64,000 nucleotides of DNA from the NCBI GenBank assembly GCA_022393335.1, contig JAJEKB010021090.1, positions 55,173-119,172 on the forward strand, in the 5' to 3' direction. The notes under the pieces were generated by a model, which worked only from the letters and a program-made list of their open reading frames with translations, ran no database searches and had not been told where the DNA came from. The position numbers were made by a program, and so were the translations under genes. Below are positions 44,701-55,600 of the stretch, in pieces (the stretch's first letter is position 1; each line of letters begins with the position of its first letter). The stretch comes from Macrotrachela quadricornifera (lineage: Eukaryota > Rotifera > Eurotatoria > Philodinida > Philodinidae).

Positions 44701-45975
44701 TTATTTGTCTATTCAGTATATTATGTATTTTTCAATTTTATATATATAGGAAGTACTTATGCCATACCCCATGCATGAAAATTCTCGAGCAAAATTTTGA
44801 AATTTATTTTGATTTTCATCTTGTTACTGAAACAAATTCATATTCAATAGCTCTTGCTTTACTCATATCACTTTATTATATTTTTGAAATTCGATTTCCA
44901 TCTCACAATAGATGTTGTCGACTTTTATACAGTATATTATTTGAAGATGCAAACTATTTAAATAAGTCACTGAAATACTTATTAAATGATTGGAATTATA
45001 AAATTATTAATCGACCATTAATTAAAAGTCAAGCAGTTGTTATGAGCACAACCGAATGTTTTACTCAACCATCAACTGTAAACGAAAACATACCATCATC
45101 TTCATCCATTAGTTTTACTCAAGTATGTTGCTTGAGCCAGCTTTACGAAAAGAGTAATATTTCGAGATCATAGTCTTACTAGAATAACAATAGTATCTTT
45201 CTAAAACAATATCTAGACAAAATAGTTTGTATTCTTTTAAAGAAAAAAATATTCTTTAATTAAAGCTCGATTTTTCCTTCAGCAACATGACTGTGATTAA
45301 TCCCAAATAGAAAATAAAAGCATATTGTAGAAGCAGAAACTGTTTTTAATTTCATAATCAAACTATATACTATCAATCAGAAAAGAGCTATATCTCTGAA
45401 CTGTTTTCCAGAATAATTCTTTAATTCTTTAAATTATTTATAAATTTGTCATAAATAATTTTTCAGGCTTTTTTTGCGAAAAAACGGAAAAGGGCGTAAC
45501 TATAACTTTTCTACGACATTTATAATATTCCTGATTATGTTCTCATTCAAATTTCATTTTTACTATTTATATTATTTTATATTTTTCTCAAAATATAAAT
45601 GCAATAATAGATTGTGTTGTTGTCTAGTGAAGTTATTGAGAGAATGTTACACTATCAACTATTGAAACTCTTCAATAATATCTATCAGATACTTAGAAAT
45701 TTCTTTTTAACAACTTTTGTACACTAATATATCTTATAAAGCATATATTAAATGATTACTTTATTGTTAAAAACTCACATCAAAACAGTTATAAAAGCGC
45801 TTTTTTTCAAAGGATATTCGAACACATAAAACTTTGTATTTTCCATCTCGTCATTCACTCTTTTAACTTTCTTTTATCATAACTTTAGATTAATGACATA
45901 AAACTTCGACCAAATCCACAAATTCAATCTTCTTCATCTCGTTTCAAAATAACCGCTTCAACTGATGTTTTATAA
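41794..45975 (+). pseudogene. SAM-domain gene (SAMD3-like), split by a transposon
   Basis: Exon blocks, in order: 41794-41949 (C-terminal part of a sterile alpha motif, IDGATLVLLQHEDIVKIFP), 42004-42298 (acidic linker then LPTDYAGPKLSERIQYY), 42346-42433, 42485-42655 (basic, KQKLKRERRPL ... QAERRTKDI), 42707-42819 continuing at 44013-44092, 44193-44301, 44751-45122 (SIALALLISLYYIFEIRFP) and 45889-45975 ending TAA. The order and blocks match the animal SAMD3-like family. Damage: a TAG at 42761-42763 inside an exon, the 1,193-bp element at 42820, donors without GT after 42298 and 44092 (GAGAGA where GTGAGA is expected), and no upstream exon for the start of the SAM domain. It is a multiply broken pseudogene. 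Confidence 0.7.
42820..44012. mobile_element. 1,193-bp DNA transposon in a SAM-gene exon
   Basis: Perfect 20-bp terminal repeats CCCTAGTGAAACATCTTGTA and complement. The host reading frame is interrupted after 'CTCTG' and resumes with 'TGGCGACAA'; removing the element and one TG restores a continuous frame, so the duplication is 2 bp (TG). Both subterminal regions are crowded with AAGATCTTG palindromes, possible transposase-binding repeats. No transposase. Superfamily not assigned; short target duplications and subterminal repeats recall CMC/EnSpm-type elements. Confidence 0.8.
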
Positions 45976-45990
45976 GATACTCTTAATTCA

Positions 45991-46366
45991 ATGGACGAAA
46001 ATAATTCTGATCAATCTTTAGATTTTACCGATCCACAACACTCAAACCATTTATCAAGCATTTCGATTCCAGTTGTTGATTCGCCAATAACTTCACCAAT
46101 TAGTCCTCAAAATGAACCTCAATCATCATTTGAAATTCAAGCATTTAATGGTGATGTTAATTCACCAAAACAAATTGAAAAGAATCATTTTCTACATCAT
46201 CTCTACTAAAAAACGAAACGAAGTTCAACATGATCTATCTAAAGAAAATATAGTACCAGGCTCAAATCTTAAGCGAAAACGTAAACAGAACCAATCGTCA
46301 TCTTCATCAAAAGTACCTCAGAAACAATCCACACGACTTGCAGCAAAGAGAAGCCGTATTCAATGA
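45991..46366 (+). CDS. Possible small nuclear protein, frame broken
   Basis: The first frame (45991-46209) encodes an acidic, Ser/Pro-rich stretch (SPITSPISPQNEPQSS). From about 46175 an overlapping frame continues with 'KKRNEVQHDLSKENIVPGS' and a basic, Ser-rich end (LKRKRKQNQSSSSSK; AAKRSRIQ) with nuclear-localisation character, ending at 46366. One base shift separates them, so this is either a frameshifted relic or an exon junction I could not resolve. It starts 16 bases after the SAM gene's stop. No domain recognised. Confidence 0.35.
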
Positions 46367-47009
46367 AACTGTCTTGAGGTCTCATTTATTTCATTATCTC
46401 CTATTCTTCCTGCATTATTAACTATCGTTTTTATTTTTTCAAGTTTATAACTATCATTTTCTTATTCTTCTAATACATTAGAGAAGAGGAGATGTTTTAA
46501 TGAGATACAATAAATTCTACCTTTCTTTCAATTACATCTATCTCAGTAATAGAAAAACAGTCGATCATATATTAGAAGTTCAAGAATTACTTTATATATT
46601 TTGTCCAGCTTCATCTCAAAACACAAAACCCACTAACTCATATAGTCGAAAACAAAAACTTTATCCCATGAATTTACCTTGAAATCTTAACGATATAACT
46701 CGTACGTGATAGATATAAAAAAAATAAATACATTATTTTTGTTCTTTACAGGTTGAAGTAGTGAAAAAACACTATTCGTAAGTAATATTATGCTACAAAA
46801 AAAAGGTGCTATTTTTATTATATTTACGTTGCAATTCTCCAAAAACAGTGTTGGTAAGTCATATTATGGTAGAAAAAAAATATACTTTTTTTTATATTTA
46901 GGCTGAAATTCTTCGAAAGGAATCTTGGTAAGTTATATTATAGTTGAAAAAATAATATATTATTTTTATTATTTTTAGGTTGAAACAGTTTGAAAAGGAA
47001 AACATCAAA

Positions 47010-47124
47010 TTTGTCGAATACAAAAAATGTCAATTGATTCCAAGTTGATTCCAAGCTGAAAAATGAGGGTAAAATTAAGTTGGAATCAACTTGGGATCAA
47101 TCGACACTTTTTGTATTCGACAAA
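47010..47124. mobile_element. 115-bp palindromic MITE in a micro-exon unit
   Basis: The arms 'tttgtcgaatacaaaaaatgtc' and 'gacactttttgtattcgacaaa', plus internal 'gattccaa'/'ttggaatc', fold into one hairpin. It interrupts the fourth micro-exon-like unit. Confidence 0.75.
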
Positions 47125-47226
47125 ATTGTAGGCACTCGTTAGAAAACAATAATGGTAAGTGATATTGTTATTATAAAAAAATATGCAATTGTATTTTTTA
47201 GGTTCATATATTTGAAAAGAAGTATT

Positions 47227-48392
47227 CATTACGTTTTAGCAAGGTTATACTCATATTTAAATAATAATTTTATCTCTTCCTATTTTTTATTTTATTATAT
47301 AAGGATTATAATTTGTTAAACAACAATCAAAAAACAAAATTATATATATATATATTTCTGATTATTAATAGACACAAATTCAAATATATAATTTTTGACA
47401 ATCTATTAATAAAAAATAAATATGATCATATGTTTATATTTATAATTTCAATAAATTATTAATATAATATAAATACGTATGATCACATATATATGTTAAA
47501 CAATTTTGTTAACATAATATAAATAAATAAATAAATATAATTAAAATATGTATACATATATATATATATTTGTTTTTGATAATTTAATAATAAAATATAA
47601 ATATATATATAATAAATAAGATATGCAAAATAAATATATTAACTAACGTTTCGAACGTTAATAACGTTCTTCAACAGAGTAATCAGATGTTGTGTGAATG
47701 ATGTGTGGGTCAGGGACAGTACGTGATCGACTGATCGTTCATATATGTATATCATTGTCTCGTTTTAATTAGTCACAATGTTTGGCACAATGATTGACCT
47801 TTCATTTACTGATCTGGTCGCCGGCTATTTACAGTGTACAATGATTTGGCACGCATGCTCATACACGAGTTTGACGAGTAGTGAAAATTCGAAATGTTTA
47901 ATATCTGGCAATAGTCACACACTAAAGAATAGAACTCACTTTAGAATTGGCACAACATCTGATTACTCTGTTGAAGAACGTTATTAACGTTCGAAACGTT
48001 AGTTAATATATTTATTTTGCATATCTTATTTATTATATATATATTTATATTTTATTATTAAATTATCAAAAACAAATATATATATATATGTATACATATT
48101 TTAATTATATTTATTTATTTATTTATATTATGTTAACAAAATTGTTTAACATATATATGTGATCATACGTATTTATATTATATTAATAATTTATTGAAAT
48201 TATAAATATAAACATATGATCATATTTATTTTTTATTAATAGATTGTCAAAAATTATATATTTGAATTTGTGTCTATTAATAATCAGAAATATATATATA
48301 TATAATTTTGTTTTTTGATTGTTGTTTAATAAATTATAATCCTTATATAATAAAATAAAAAATAGGAAGAGATAAAATTATTATTTAAATAT
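47227..48392. mobile_element. Inverted-repeat element with 13-bp target duplication (Penelope-like candidate)
   Basis: Two ~430-bp arms (about 47250-47690 and 47955-48390) are almost perfect reverse complements around a ~265-bp unique centre. The 13-mer gaaaagaagtatt occurs on both sides (47214-47226, 48393-48405); removing the insert and one copy restores the 26-nt unit. Variable, longish target duplications and inverted terminal LTR-like repeats are features of Penelope-like elements. Each arm's inner end has 'CTGTTGAAGAACGTTATTAACG' (split over helix and loop) followed by TTCGAAACGTTAG. This is a stem flanked by CTGxTGA and GAAAC, resembling the hammerhead-type motif of Penelope-like termini. 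No reverse transcriptase is present. The classification is inference. Confidence 0.6.
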
Positions 48393-48590
48393 GAAAAGAA
48401 GTATTGGTAAGTGTTTTTTGAGAAAAATAAAGTAGTTTAATTATATGTTTAGTTTGATGGTATGAGGACTATGATGGTAAGTGTCTTCGGAAAAGAAAGT
48501 AATACTTTAGTTTGTGTATTTTAGTGGATGCTGCAGTTCATGGATGATGGTTTTTTGGAGATGCTTCAACGTCTGCTATGGAATCAGATT

Positions 48591-49358
48591 TATTGCATGG
48601 GAAGTTATGGTGAGGAAGTTCTTGATTGTTTCTGGGTAATTATTTTTTTGGAGCTGTGCTGAATTTTTAAATGGTTGAGAGGGACTGGTGAAAGGTTTCC
48701 AAAAAAGAAGGACCTTTGGTGGTCTTAGTTAGTTTGCAAGGCTACCTTTATTTTGGAGAGAGTAGATGATAAATCCTGAGGCGAATATGTCATAAGAGAT
48801 TTTGTGCGAAACCACTTTGACGAAACCATTTCCCAATGTTCTCTCGAAGGGTATTGTACGAAACTTTCTTTTTACGAAACCGGTAAAGGATCGGACCGTG
48901 TGCCCACCCGCGGTTCTGTTTTTTGGTTTGGTAAAGATTCTTTTTCTTTACAGTAAATGGATATCCTGTGGGATATTAAATTATTCCAGCTTTTTCCGAT
49001 GGCTGGAATTGAAAGGATTTGAATAGTTCCGGTACGGAGAAATTCCGACGGGAATACTGCTTCTAGAAACCTTGTTGTTTTCCTGCCGTTTCCGTTTTAA
49101 TCCGACATGGAAACGGGAGGAATTCACCGGAAAAGGAGTACATCACACAGATGATAACTACAATATATATGTTGTAGGGAAAATTAAATACAGAACAATC
49201 TAGAATTCCCTTAGAACTTTCAGGGCTATCTTCAATTGTCCTGAATTTTAATTTTTCTTGCGACATATATAATTTGTTGTGCACATTTAGCTATTTTTCA
49301 GCATTTTGTTTATGAACAAATGTTTTGTGCAGAAACCATACTAACTCAACTTTTTTTT
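48591..49358. other. Intergenic, TE-like patches
   Basis: 48780-48900 repeats 'gcgaaaccactttgacgaaacc' words and 49020-49140 is GC-richer with 'ccggaa/ttccg' palindromes, resembling decayed repeats. No gene seen except the acceptors before the LysM exon. Confidence 0.35.
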
Positions 49359-49712
49359 AGTACAACCCGAACAGCCGTATATGTTTGCCATTCAAGTGAC
49401 ATCATCGAGCGCGTTGGAGAGCTTTTCGATGTGCATCCTAATCTTATCGCGAAGAGAAACAATTTACCGTCGAACGGGAAACTAAAACAAAACCAAGTGT
49501 TATTTGTGGCAGAAGTTAAGAAATGCAATTGCTATGATTCACTTGAATCACGTCTTGAATCAGCCAAGAACTTAGGACGTCGAGATTGCAAGGATCCAGC
49601 ATCCCAAGACACACCGATAGCAAAGTGCAGCAATAAATTTGCTCAACAAACAACGAAGCGTAAAATTCCGGTTAATTTCAAACCAATAACTACTCTACGT
49701 CCCAAAAACTGA
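49359..49712 (+). CDS. LysM-domain protein, 3' exon
   Basis: After a strong acceptor (cttttttttag) the open frame encodes about 117 residues to TGA. Near its start is a LysM-like module: YVCHSSDIIERVGELFDV, then 'NLIAKRNNL' and 'GKLKQNQVLFV', the usual start helix, N-rich turn and closing strand of lysin motifs. The C-terminal half is Lys/Gln-rich with several Cys (KCNCYD; RRDCKD). LysM modules bind chitin or peptidoglycan-type glycans, or act in TLDc/intracellular proteins in animals. The upstream exon(s) were not found; a start 39 bases upstream in the same frame (49320) is possible but lies in the pyrimidine tract. Confidence 0.6.
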   Translation, partial: STTRTAVYVCHSSDIIERVGELFDVHPNLIAKRNNLPSNGKLKQNQVLFVAEVKKCNCYDSLESRLESAKNLGRRDCKDPASQDTPIAKCSNKFAQQTTKRKIPVNFKPITTLRPKN

Positions 49713-50476
49713 ATATCACTTAGGTTGTCAAAAATAACCACATAGTGTAGAACCAAATTAAACTTTTAACACCTGCTTACTTCTAACTTTGTAATTTTCC
49801 TCAACCTGCTATGTATATTTTTCCATCAAGACAACATTAGACTCTGAGTCTGTTGTTTTAATATAAACAAATATTTTTTTCTCAATAAAATCAAAACATA
49901 AAGAAAACTATGGCACAAACTTATTACCGTGGGAGTATTCTCAAAGATGATTTCTCGACAAAAACTAATTGTCACTTTTTTATTTGCTTTAACTGGTGAC
50001 TAAGGGGTCCTGGAAGTACAAAAGGCATAAGATAAAACAAGAGATTAAAAGAAGGATAGATACAAGAAGTAATGTAATATACGACCATAAAGAAACCAAT
50101 AAGAATAACGAAAAAAAACAAAGAGAGGAACAAAAATAAAAAATAGACAAAGAATAAATACAAATAACGCTATGAGAATAAAGAGACATAAGATGGAAGA
50201 AGAAAAAATAAAAATACCAAAAACTCATTAAGAAAAAAGATATTCAGAAAAGAAACGAAGGCAATTAATCTTCTCAATATTATAATCAGGAATTGAAGAA
50301 AGTGATGAGTTGGACGAGACCCACTTCATACATTTTTCAAACACGGATTCATTTTCAATAAAATAACCTATTTGTCATTTTTAAGATAATAATAGGTCTT
50401 TTGATTTAATACCAGTAGAAATAATAAAAGATTATTTAAAAATATCTTAGCTAGTTTTTATATGAATAAGAATGAG
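49713..50476. other. Intergenic, AT-rich
   Basis: An AATAAA near 49885 could end the LysM transcript. Minus-strand ORFs at 49972-50228 are Phe/Leu-rich composition artefacts of an A-rich strand. Confidence 0.4.
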
Positions 50477-50860
50477 TCTCCCACGGACAAAGAAAACAGC
50501 CTTTTTACATTTCGTTTTTGCGCCACATAAAACACTGTATTAATAAAAAAACAAAATATACCACAAGATGCAGCGTGAAAAAATCTACAATCTTCGAAAG
50601 ACAACTTGTTTTATAGTTACACTTTTTGTTTTCAAAATGGACAAAATTTGAAGGCACTAGTTTTTGACTCTTTGATACCATTAGTTGCACAGAATTTATC
50701 CATTTTGACAGCGAAAACTGCAATTATAAAATAAGCTATTCGTTGTAAATTGTAGAGCTTTTCACGCTGCATCTTGTGGTATATTTTGTTTTTTTAATAC
50801 AGTGTTTTATGCAGTGCAAAAATGAAGCGTAAAAAGGCCGTTTTATTTGTCCGTGGGAGA
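50477..50860. mobile_element. Palindromic MITE (TCTCCCACGGACAAA ends)
   Basis: The arms 50477-50610 and 50735-50860 are reverse complements ('ctcccacggacaaa', 'cctttttac', 'aaaatataccacaagatgcagcgtgaaaa'). The inner half recurs diverged at 60998-61075, so it is a dispersed family. The minus ORF inside is an artefact. Confidence 0.8.
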
Positions 50861-51238
50861 TTTGATATTAATAATTTCTCATAATCCTTACTATTTAGTA
50901 TTAGTAAATCCCATTTCTGACGGTCTTTCATTTGGTATAAAATTCCTTATTTACTCTATTTGAAATTCTAGCGTTCTCTTCCCTATCAAAATATTTCTTC
51001 CAATCTAGTGCAGTGAAACAAAGAAATCAGTCAACAAAAATGTATAAACAAGCGTATGTCATTAGTAATTCGCGCAGTTTACCTACATGAGCATACCAAT
51101 GACGCACGAGCTGTCTTCGATTGTTCTTATATATTTTATCATATTAAATAGATGTATGACATACTCTCATTTATGATTTAATTACTCGTCTGAATGAATA
51201 TTGGTTTAAAAGGAAGATAAATTTTGTCGGTGTCACCC
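50861..51238. other. Intergenic
   Basis: Nothing recognised. Confidence 0.4.
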
Positions 51239-52277
51239 CGATTCGTCCCACATTATTTGTCCCATTTTTTTTGTCTAAATTCGGTTCAAATGAAAATTAA
51301 TTGATTTTGAACTCGTCCCATGCCAAAAAATTCGATTCCGAATTCGTTCCAGTCTATATAAGGCCCTAATTAATTTATCAATTAGGATAAATCTTAATGA
51401 TATAAGAGAAAGGGTGATATCTTGCTGTGTTCTATACCACGTACTTATAACGTGTCGTAAGATGACTCATAATATAGGTATTATCCATATATTTTTTTTC
51501 TCTTTCTTTCCTAGTATGTCTGTAGTAGCTATATCATTTCTTTCGTTCTCTCAAGCATTTTTCTCACTAATGTTTCTTAGTTTCTTTCTTTAATGGCTTT
51601 GCAACCATGATGTTTTAATTCATGGATTTTCCCAAATGTAATATCTGTTGATATAATCCATTCTATCGTTTTCTTAACATGCTATATAAATAGATGCCCT
51701 TACTATGTGAAAGAATTGTGTTAGTTCAGTCTGCTCAATCTATTCTCAAGTCTGTTCTATCTGATTGGTCGATTTGTGTTTGTCTTAAAATGTTTCGATT
51801 TACGACCAGTGAACGAAATCAACAGGTTCTAAACTAGTTGGATTTTCAATATACTGTTAAACGAATCAATAAAACCAGCGTCGAATGGCGTTGTCGAAAT
51901 AGAAGTTGTTCCAGCACATTATCCCTTGACAATACATGTATTCGTCGCGAGCCAAGTGCTCACAATGAATCTTGTTAGCTATTAAATCAGATGGAACAGT
52001 TAAGATTGATCAAAGGAAAAAATAAATCTTCATATGTTACTTGAGTTTTCTTTTGCTAAATATGTTCACAATTTTTTTCTTTTTCTGCTATATAAAGTTC
52101 GATACAGAATAAACTAAGGTTCAGACAACGTTAGATATCTTAATTGATAAGTTAACTAGGGCCTTATATAGACTGGGACGAATTCAAAATCAATTAATTT
52201 TCATCTGGGCCGAATTCAGACAAAAAAATGGGACGAATCAGTGTGGGACGAAAAATGGGACGAATCGGGAGTAGACC
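51239..52277 (+). mobile_element. MULE-like element with long terminal repeats and a FLYWCH finger fragment
   Basis: The ends GGTGTCACCCCGATTCGTCC and complement (GGACGAATCGGGAGTAGACC) are flanked by an exact 8-bp repeat ATTTTGTC (51231-51238, 52278-52285). The arms are complementary for ~150 bp, including 'gaaaattaattgatttt' and 'tatataaggccct'. In the centre a TATAAATAG (51684) is followed by an ATG frame at about 51790. That frame reads FTTSERNQQVLN, a TAG stop, then 'DFQYTVKRINKTSVEWRCRN' and 'CSSTLSLDNTCIRRE', a FLYWCH-type zinc finger as found in MULE transposases. It is a non-autonomous, decayed copy. Confidence 0.75.
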
Positions 52278-52678
52278 ATTTTGTCTTATTTCTGTTGTAT
52301 GTATAAGGTCATCTTCGTAATATTTATCCTCTATAATTTAATGAGAAGTGAATGTCTATTCATTTTTCATCGACAAAAACGAGACAGTTAAAACGATAAT
52401 ATTTATTTTTTTCGCTTGGTTAACCTTGAAAGGATGTGTAATGAAGAGCAATGTATAGAAAAGGTAATATATAACAATAAAAAAGTAATATAAAAGAAAA
52501 TATTTTTTTTCTATTGATCAATGATGTAAGAAGAAAATTGTATAAGGTATGATAATCGAGAATTTATATAAGATAAAAACAAATGAGAACATAATTCAAT
52601 TAAAATCGAATGAATTATCAAAGAAAAAGTACGAAAGATAATAGTTTACATTATAATTCTCGTTTTTTTTTTAATAGA

Positions 52679-55600
52679 ATGAATTTTCGTGAAAAATTTT
52701 GTATTAAAAAACAAAATAAGTCAATGAGCCTTCGAAATCTGGTAAAATAAAAGTATATCATTTTTAATTGATTAATAGATTTTATTTATATATTAGTTTC
52801 GATATGCTACATTAACTGATTTATTCTACATGATATTAGCAATCATAGCTTGTATAGGATATGGTATTAGTGAACCTTTAGATCTACTTATATTCGGTAG
52901 TACAATTGATTCATTTATTAAACGAAGAACTAATCTATGTCCATTAAATTTAACTTCTCTTACTGAAGAATATTGTCCTCCAGGAATCATATTGACTTCA
53001 AGTAATTTTTACAAATCAATATCGTAAGAATATTTTCAATGAATATTTATTAAAAAAAAAATCTCGAGATTATATTTAGATTATGTAATATTAGTGAATA
53101 TAATTTAACTTATATTAATTATAATCTTCCAGATCAAACAAAATATCAAATAATTTCTATGATAATAATAAGTTGTATTTCATTTATATGTGGTTATATA
53201 CAAATAACACTTTTTAATATAATATCAGAAAGACAATGTCGAATTATTCGACTGATTTTATATAAATCAATACTTAAAAAAGATTTTATCTTTTTTCATA
53301 TGTATAAAACAGGTGAACTTAATTCACTTTTAACAGATGATGTTAATAAAATTCGTGATGGGATTGGTGTTAAATTTTGTATATTATTATATACAATTGC
53401 ATTTATTATAAGTTCTATTATTATTGGTAAAATTTTCTTTTATAATATATATATATATATATATTCATTTCAATTTTATTTTCTAATATAACTTTTGTTA
53501 AAGGATGGAAATTAACATTAATTATATTATCTGTATCAACAATCTTAGCTATGTCATTTATAATTACACATAAAGTATTTTTGTTTTTTTTTTTTATTGA
53601 TAACTATTGATGATATATTCATTTAATAGATAATTAAAAATTTAATTGCAATTGAATTAAAATCATATGGAAAAGCTGGAGCAGTGGCTGAAGAAGTTAT
53701 TAGTTCAATTCGTACTGTTTTATCATATAATGGACAAGAAAAAGAAATAAAACGGTTTGAATTATATCATCAGAAGATTTATCTATGTTTTTATAGATAT
53801 TAATTCTTTTTTTGTATCTAGATATGAACAATCTCTTGATCATGCTAAAGCAAGTGCTATTAAAAAACATATCATTGATGGAATAACAAAAGCAATACGA
53901 TTATTTATCATATATAGTTTATTTGCATTAGGTTTTTTTGTCTTTTTCTATCATATTATTTCAATATGTATTCATTCGGATTTTGTTTATAAGGTATTTG
54001 GTATGGAACAAAATTGATTCATGAAGAAAATTACACTATTAGTACTGTTTATATTGTAAGTATGAAAAAATAAGATTCTGTTCGATCAATCTATAGAACT
54101 TCTCTCGGTACTCAAACGTGAAGAAGTCGTTTATCTATTGTGGAATTGTCGTTTGCTCGAAGTTTGTCTATTGACCTCAAATCGATCGTATTATGACCTG
54201 ACCCAGTCAGATACTGATAAACGTATTCAAATTTAGCTTTAAAAATTTTAATTTATTGGGCTTTTTTATAAGTGGGATGTTGATTATTAGTCGATGATCG
54301 GAGAATTTTTGATATGAGATATACCGATAAACTGTTTTTGTGGAATTTCATTCGTACTAATAGAAAAATAATTAAAAGGAAAGAAATCGAGAGGAGGAGG
54401 AGGGGGGGGGGGTATAACTCATGGAAAAAGCGATATTTCCCTTCATCAAAAATAAAGTCAATAAATTCATATTATTTTAAATATTGATTTAAGTATACAT
54501 ATAAAGTGATCTAAGATCGTTATAGACCGATGATATCTTTTATAGGTTTTTATGATAACTTATACTGCTATTATGAGATGGGAATTTCTTACTCCACAAT
54601 TTCAAGCATTAATTCAAGCTCAAGTTGCCGCTTATAGAATTCAACAAGTTATTAATGAAGTAAGTAAAAAAATTTTTCTTTCGTATACATGTAAATATAA
54701 TAATATTTTAAAATTATTTTTTATAGCCATCTAAGATTAATAATGATTCGGAAAAAGGTTTAAAAAAAGATGATCTTATTGGTAATATTGAATTTTTAAA
54801 TGTTAATTTTTGTTATCCATTACGAAAAGATGTTCAAGTTCTTAAAAATCTATCATTTCATGTAAATCATGGACAAACTGTTGCTTTTGTTGGATCATCT
54901 GGCTCGGGAAAATCAACTTGTATACAATTATTACAACGATTTTATGATTCAGATTCAGGTTCAATTATTATTGATGGAGAACAAATTAATCAATATAATT
55001 TGAAATGGTTAAGACAACATATTGGTGTTGTTAGTCAAGAACCGATTTTATTTAATGCAAATATTCGTGAAAACATTCGATTTGGACGTGATTTAGCTAC
55101 TAATAATCAAATAATTGAGGCAGCAAAAATGGCTAATGCACATGATTTTATCATGGCTCTACCTGATGTAAGTATAACACTTCATTATCAAGTTCGCACA
55201 GACCTAATCAATTATTTTCAACATATCCGTACGAGAAATAATAAAATATCTATTTTTCATATTCGAAGTATTAGTGAGTGATTTAATTTGATTGAAATTC
55301 TCTTATTAATATTTGTAGAAATATGATACTCAATTGGGTGAGCGTGGAGCAACACTATCTGGCGGACAGAAACAACGAATTGGTGAGATAGAATATATAT
55401 GATATTATTTATTTTCTTTTATTAAAATCTAGCTATCGCTCGAGCATTAATTCGAAATCCAAAAATTTTACTTTTGGATGAAGGTAAAATAAAACTTTTA
55501 TTAATTGACTGTTTAATACTCTTCTTTTTTTGTATTCAATAGCTACAAGTGCACTTGATAATGAAAGTGAAAAATTAGTACAAGATGCTTTAGATCGTGT

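Larger units (their letters stand above)
46752..48590 (+). repeat. Tandem micro-exon-like units (26 nt + ~50-nt intron)
   Basis: Successive 74-77-bp units each hold a 26-nt block bounded by a T-rich TTTAG and GTAAGT: 46752-46777, 46828-46853 (acceptor TTTAC), 46902-46927, 46979-47154 (disrupted by a MITE), 47202-47226 plus 48406 (split by the 1.17-kb element), then a 24-nt one (48453-48476). A last open block starts at 48525 (LQFMDDGFLEMLQRLLWNQ) with a GT at ~48638. The 26-nt blocks are recognisably copies (GTTGAA..., GCTGAAATTCTTCGAAAGG). Concatenated they do not give a long frame, so they may be non-coding exons or a decayed gene. Confidence 0.55.

Noticed and set aside
49972..50228. Two overlapping Phe/Leu-rich ORFs as a membrane protein
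   Set aside because: Composition artefact of an A-rich plus strand; no helix pattern or conserved residue.
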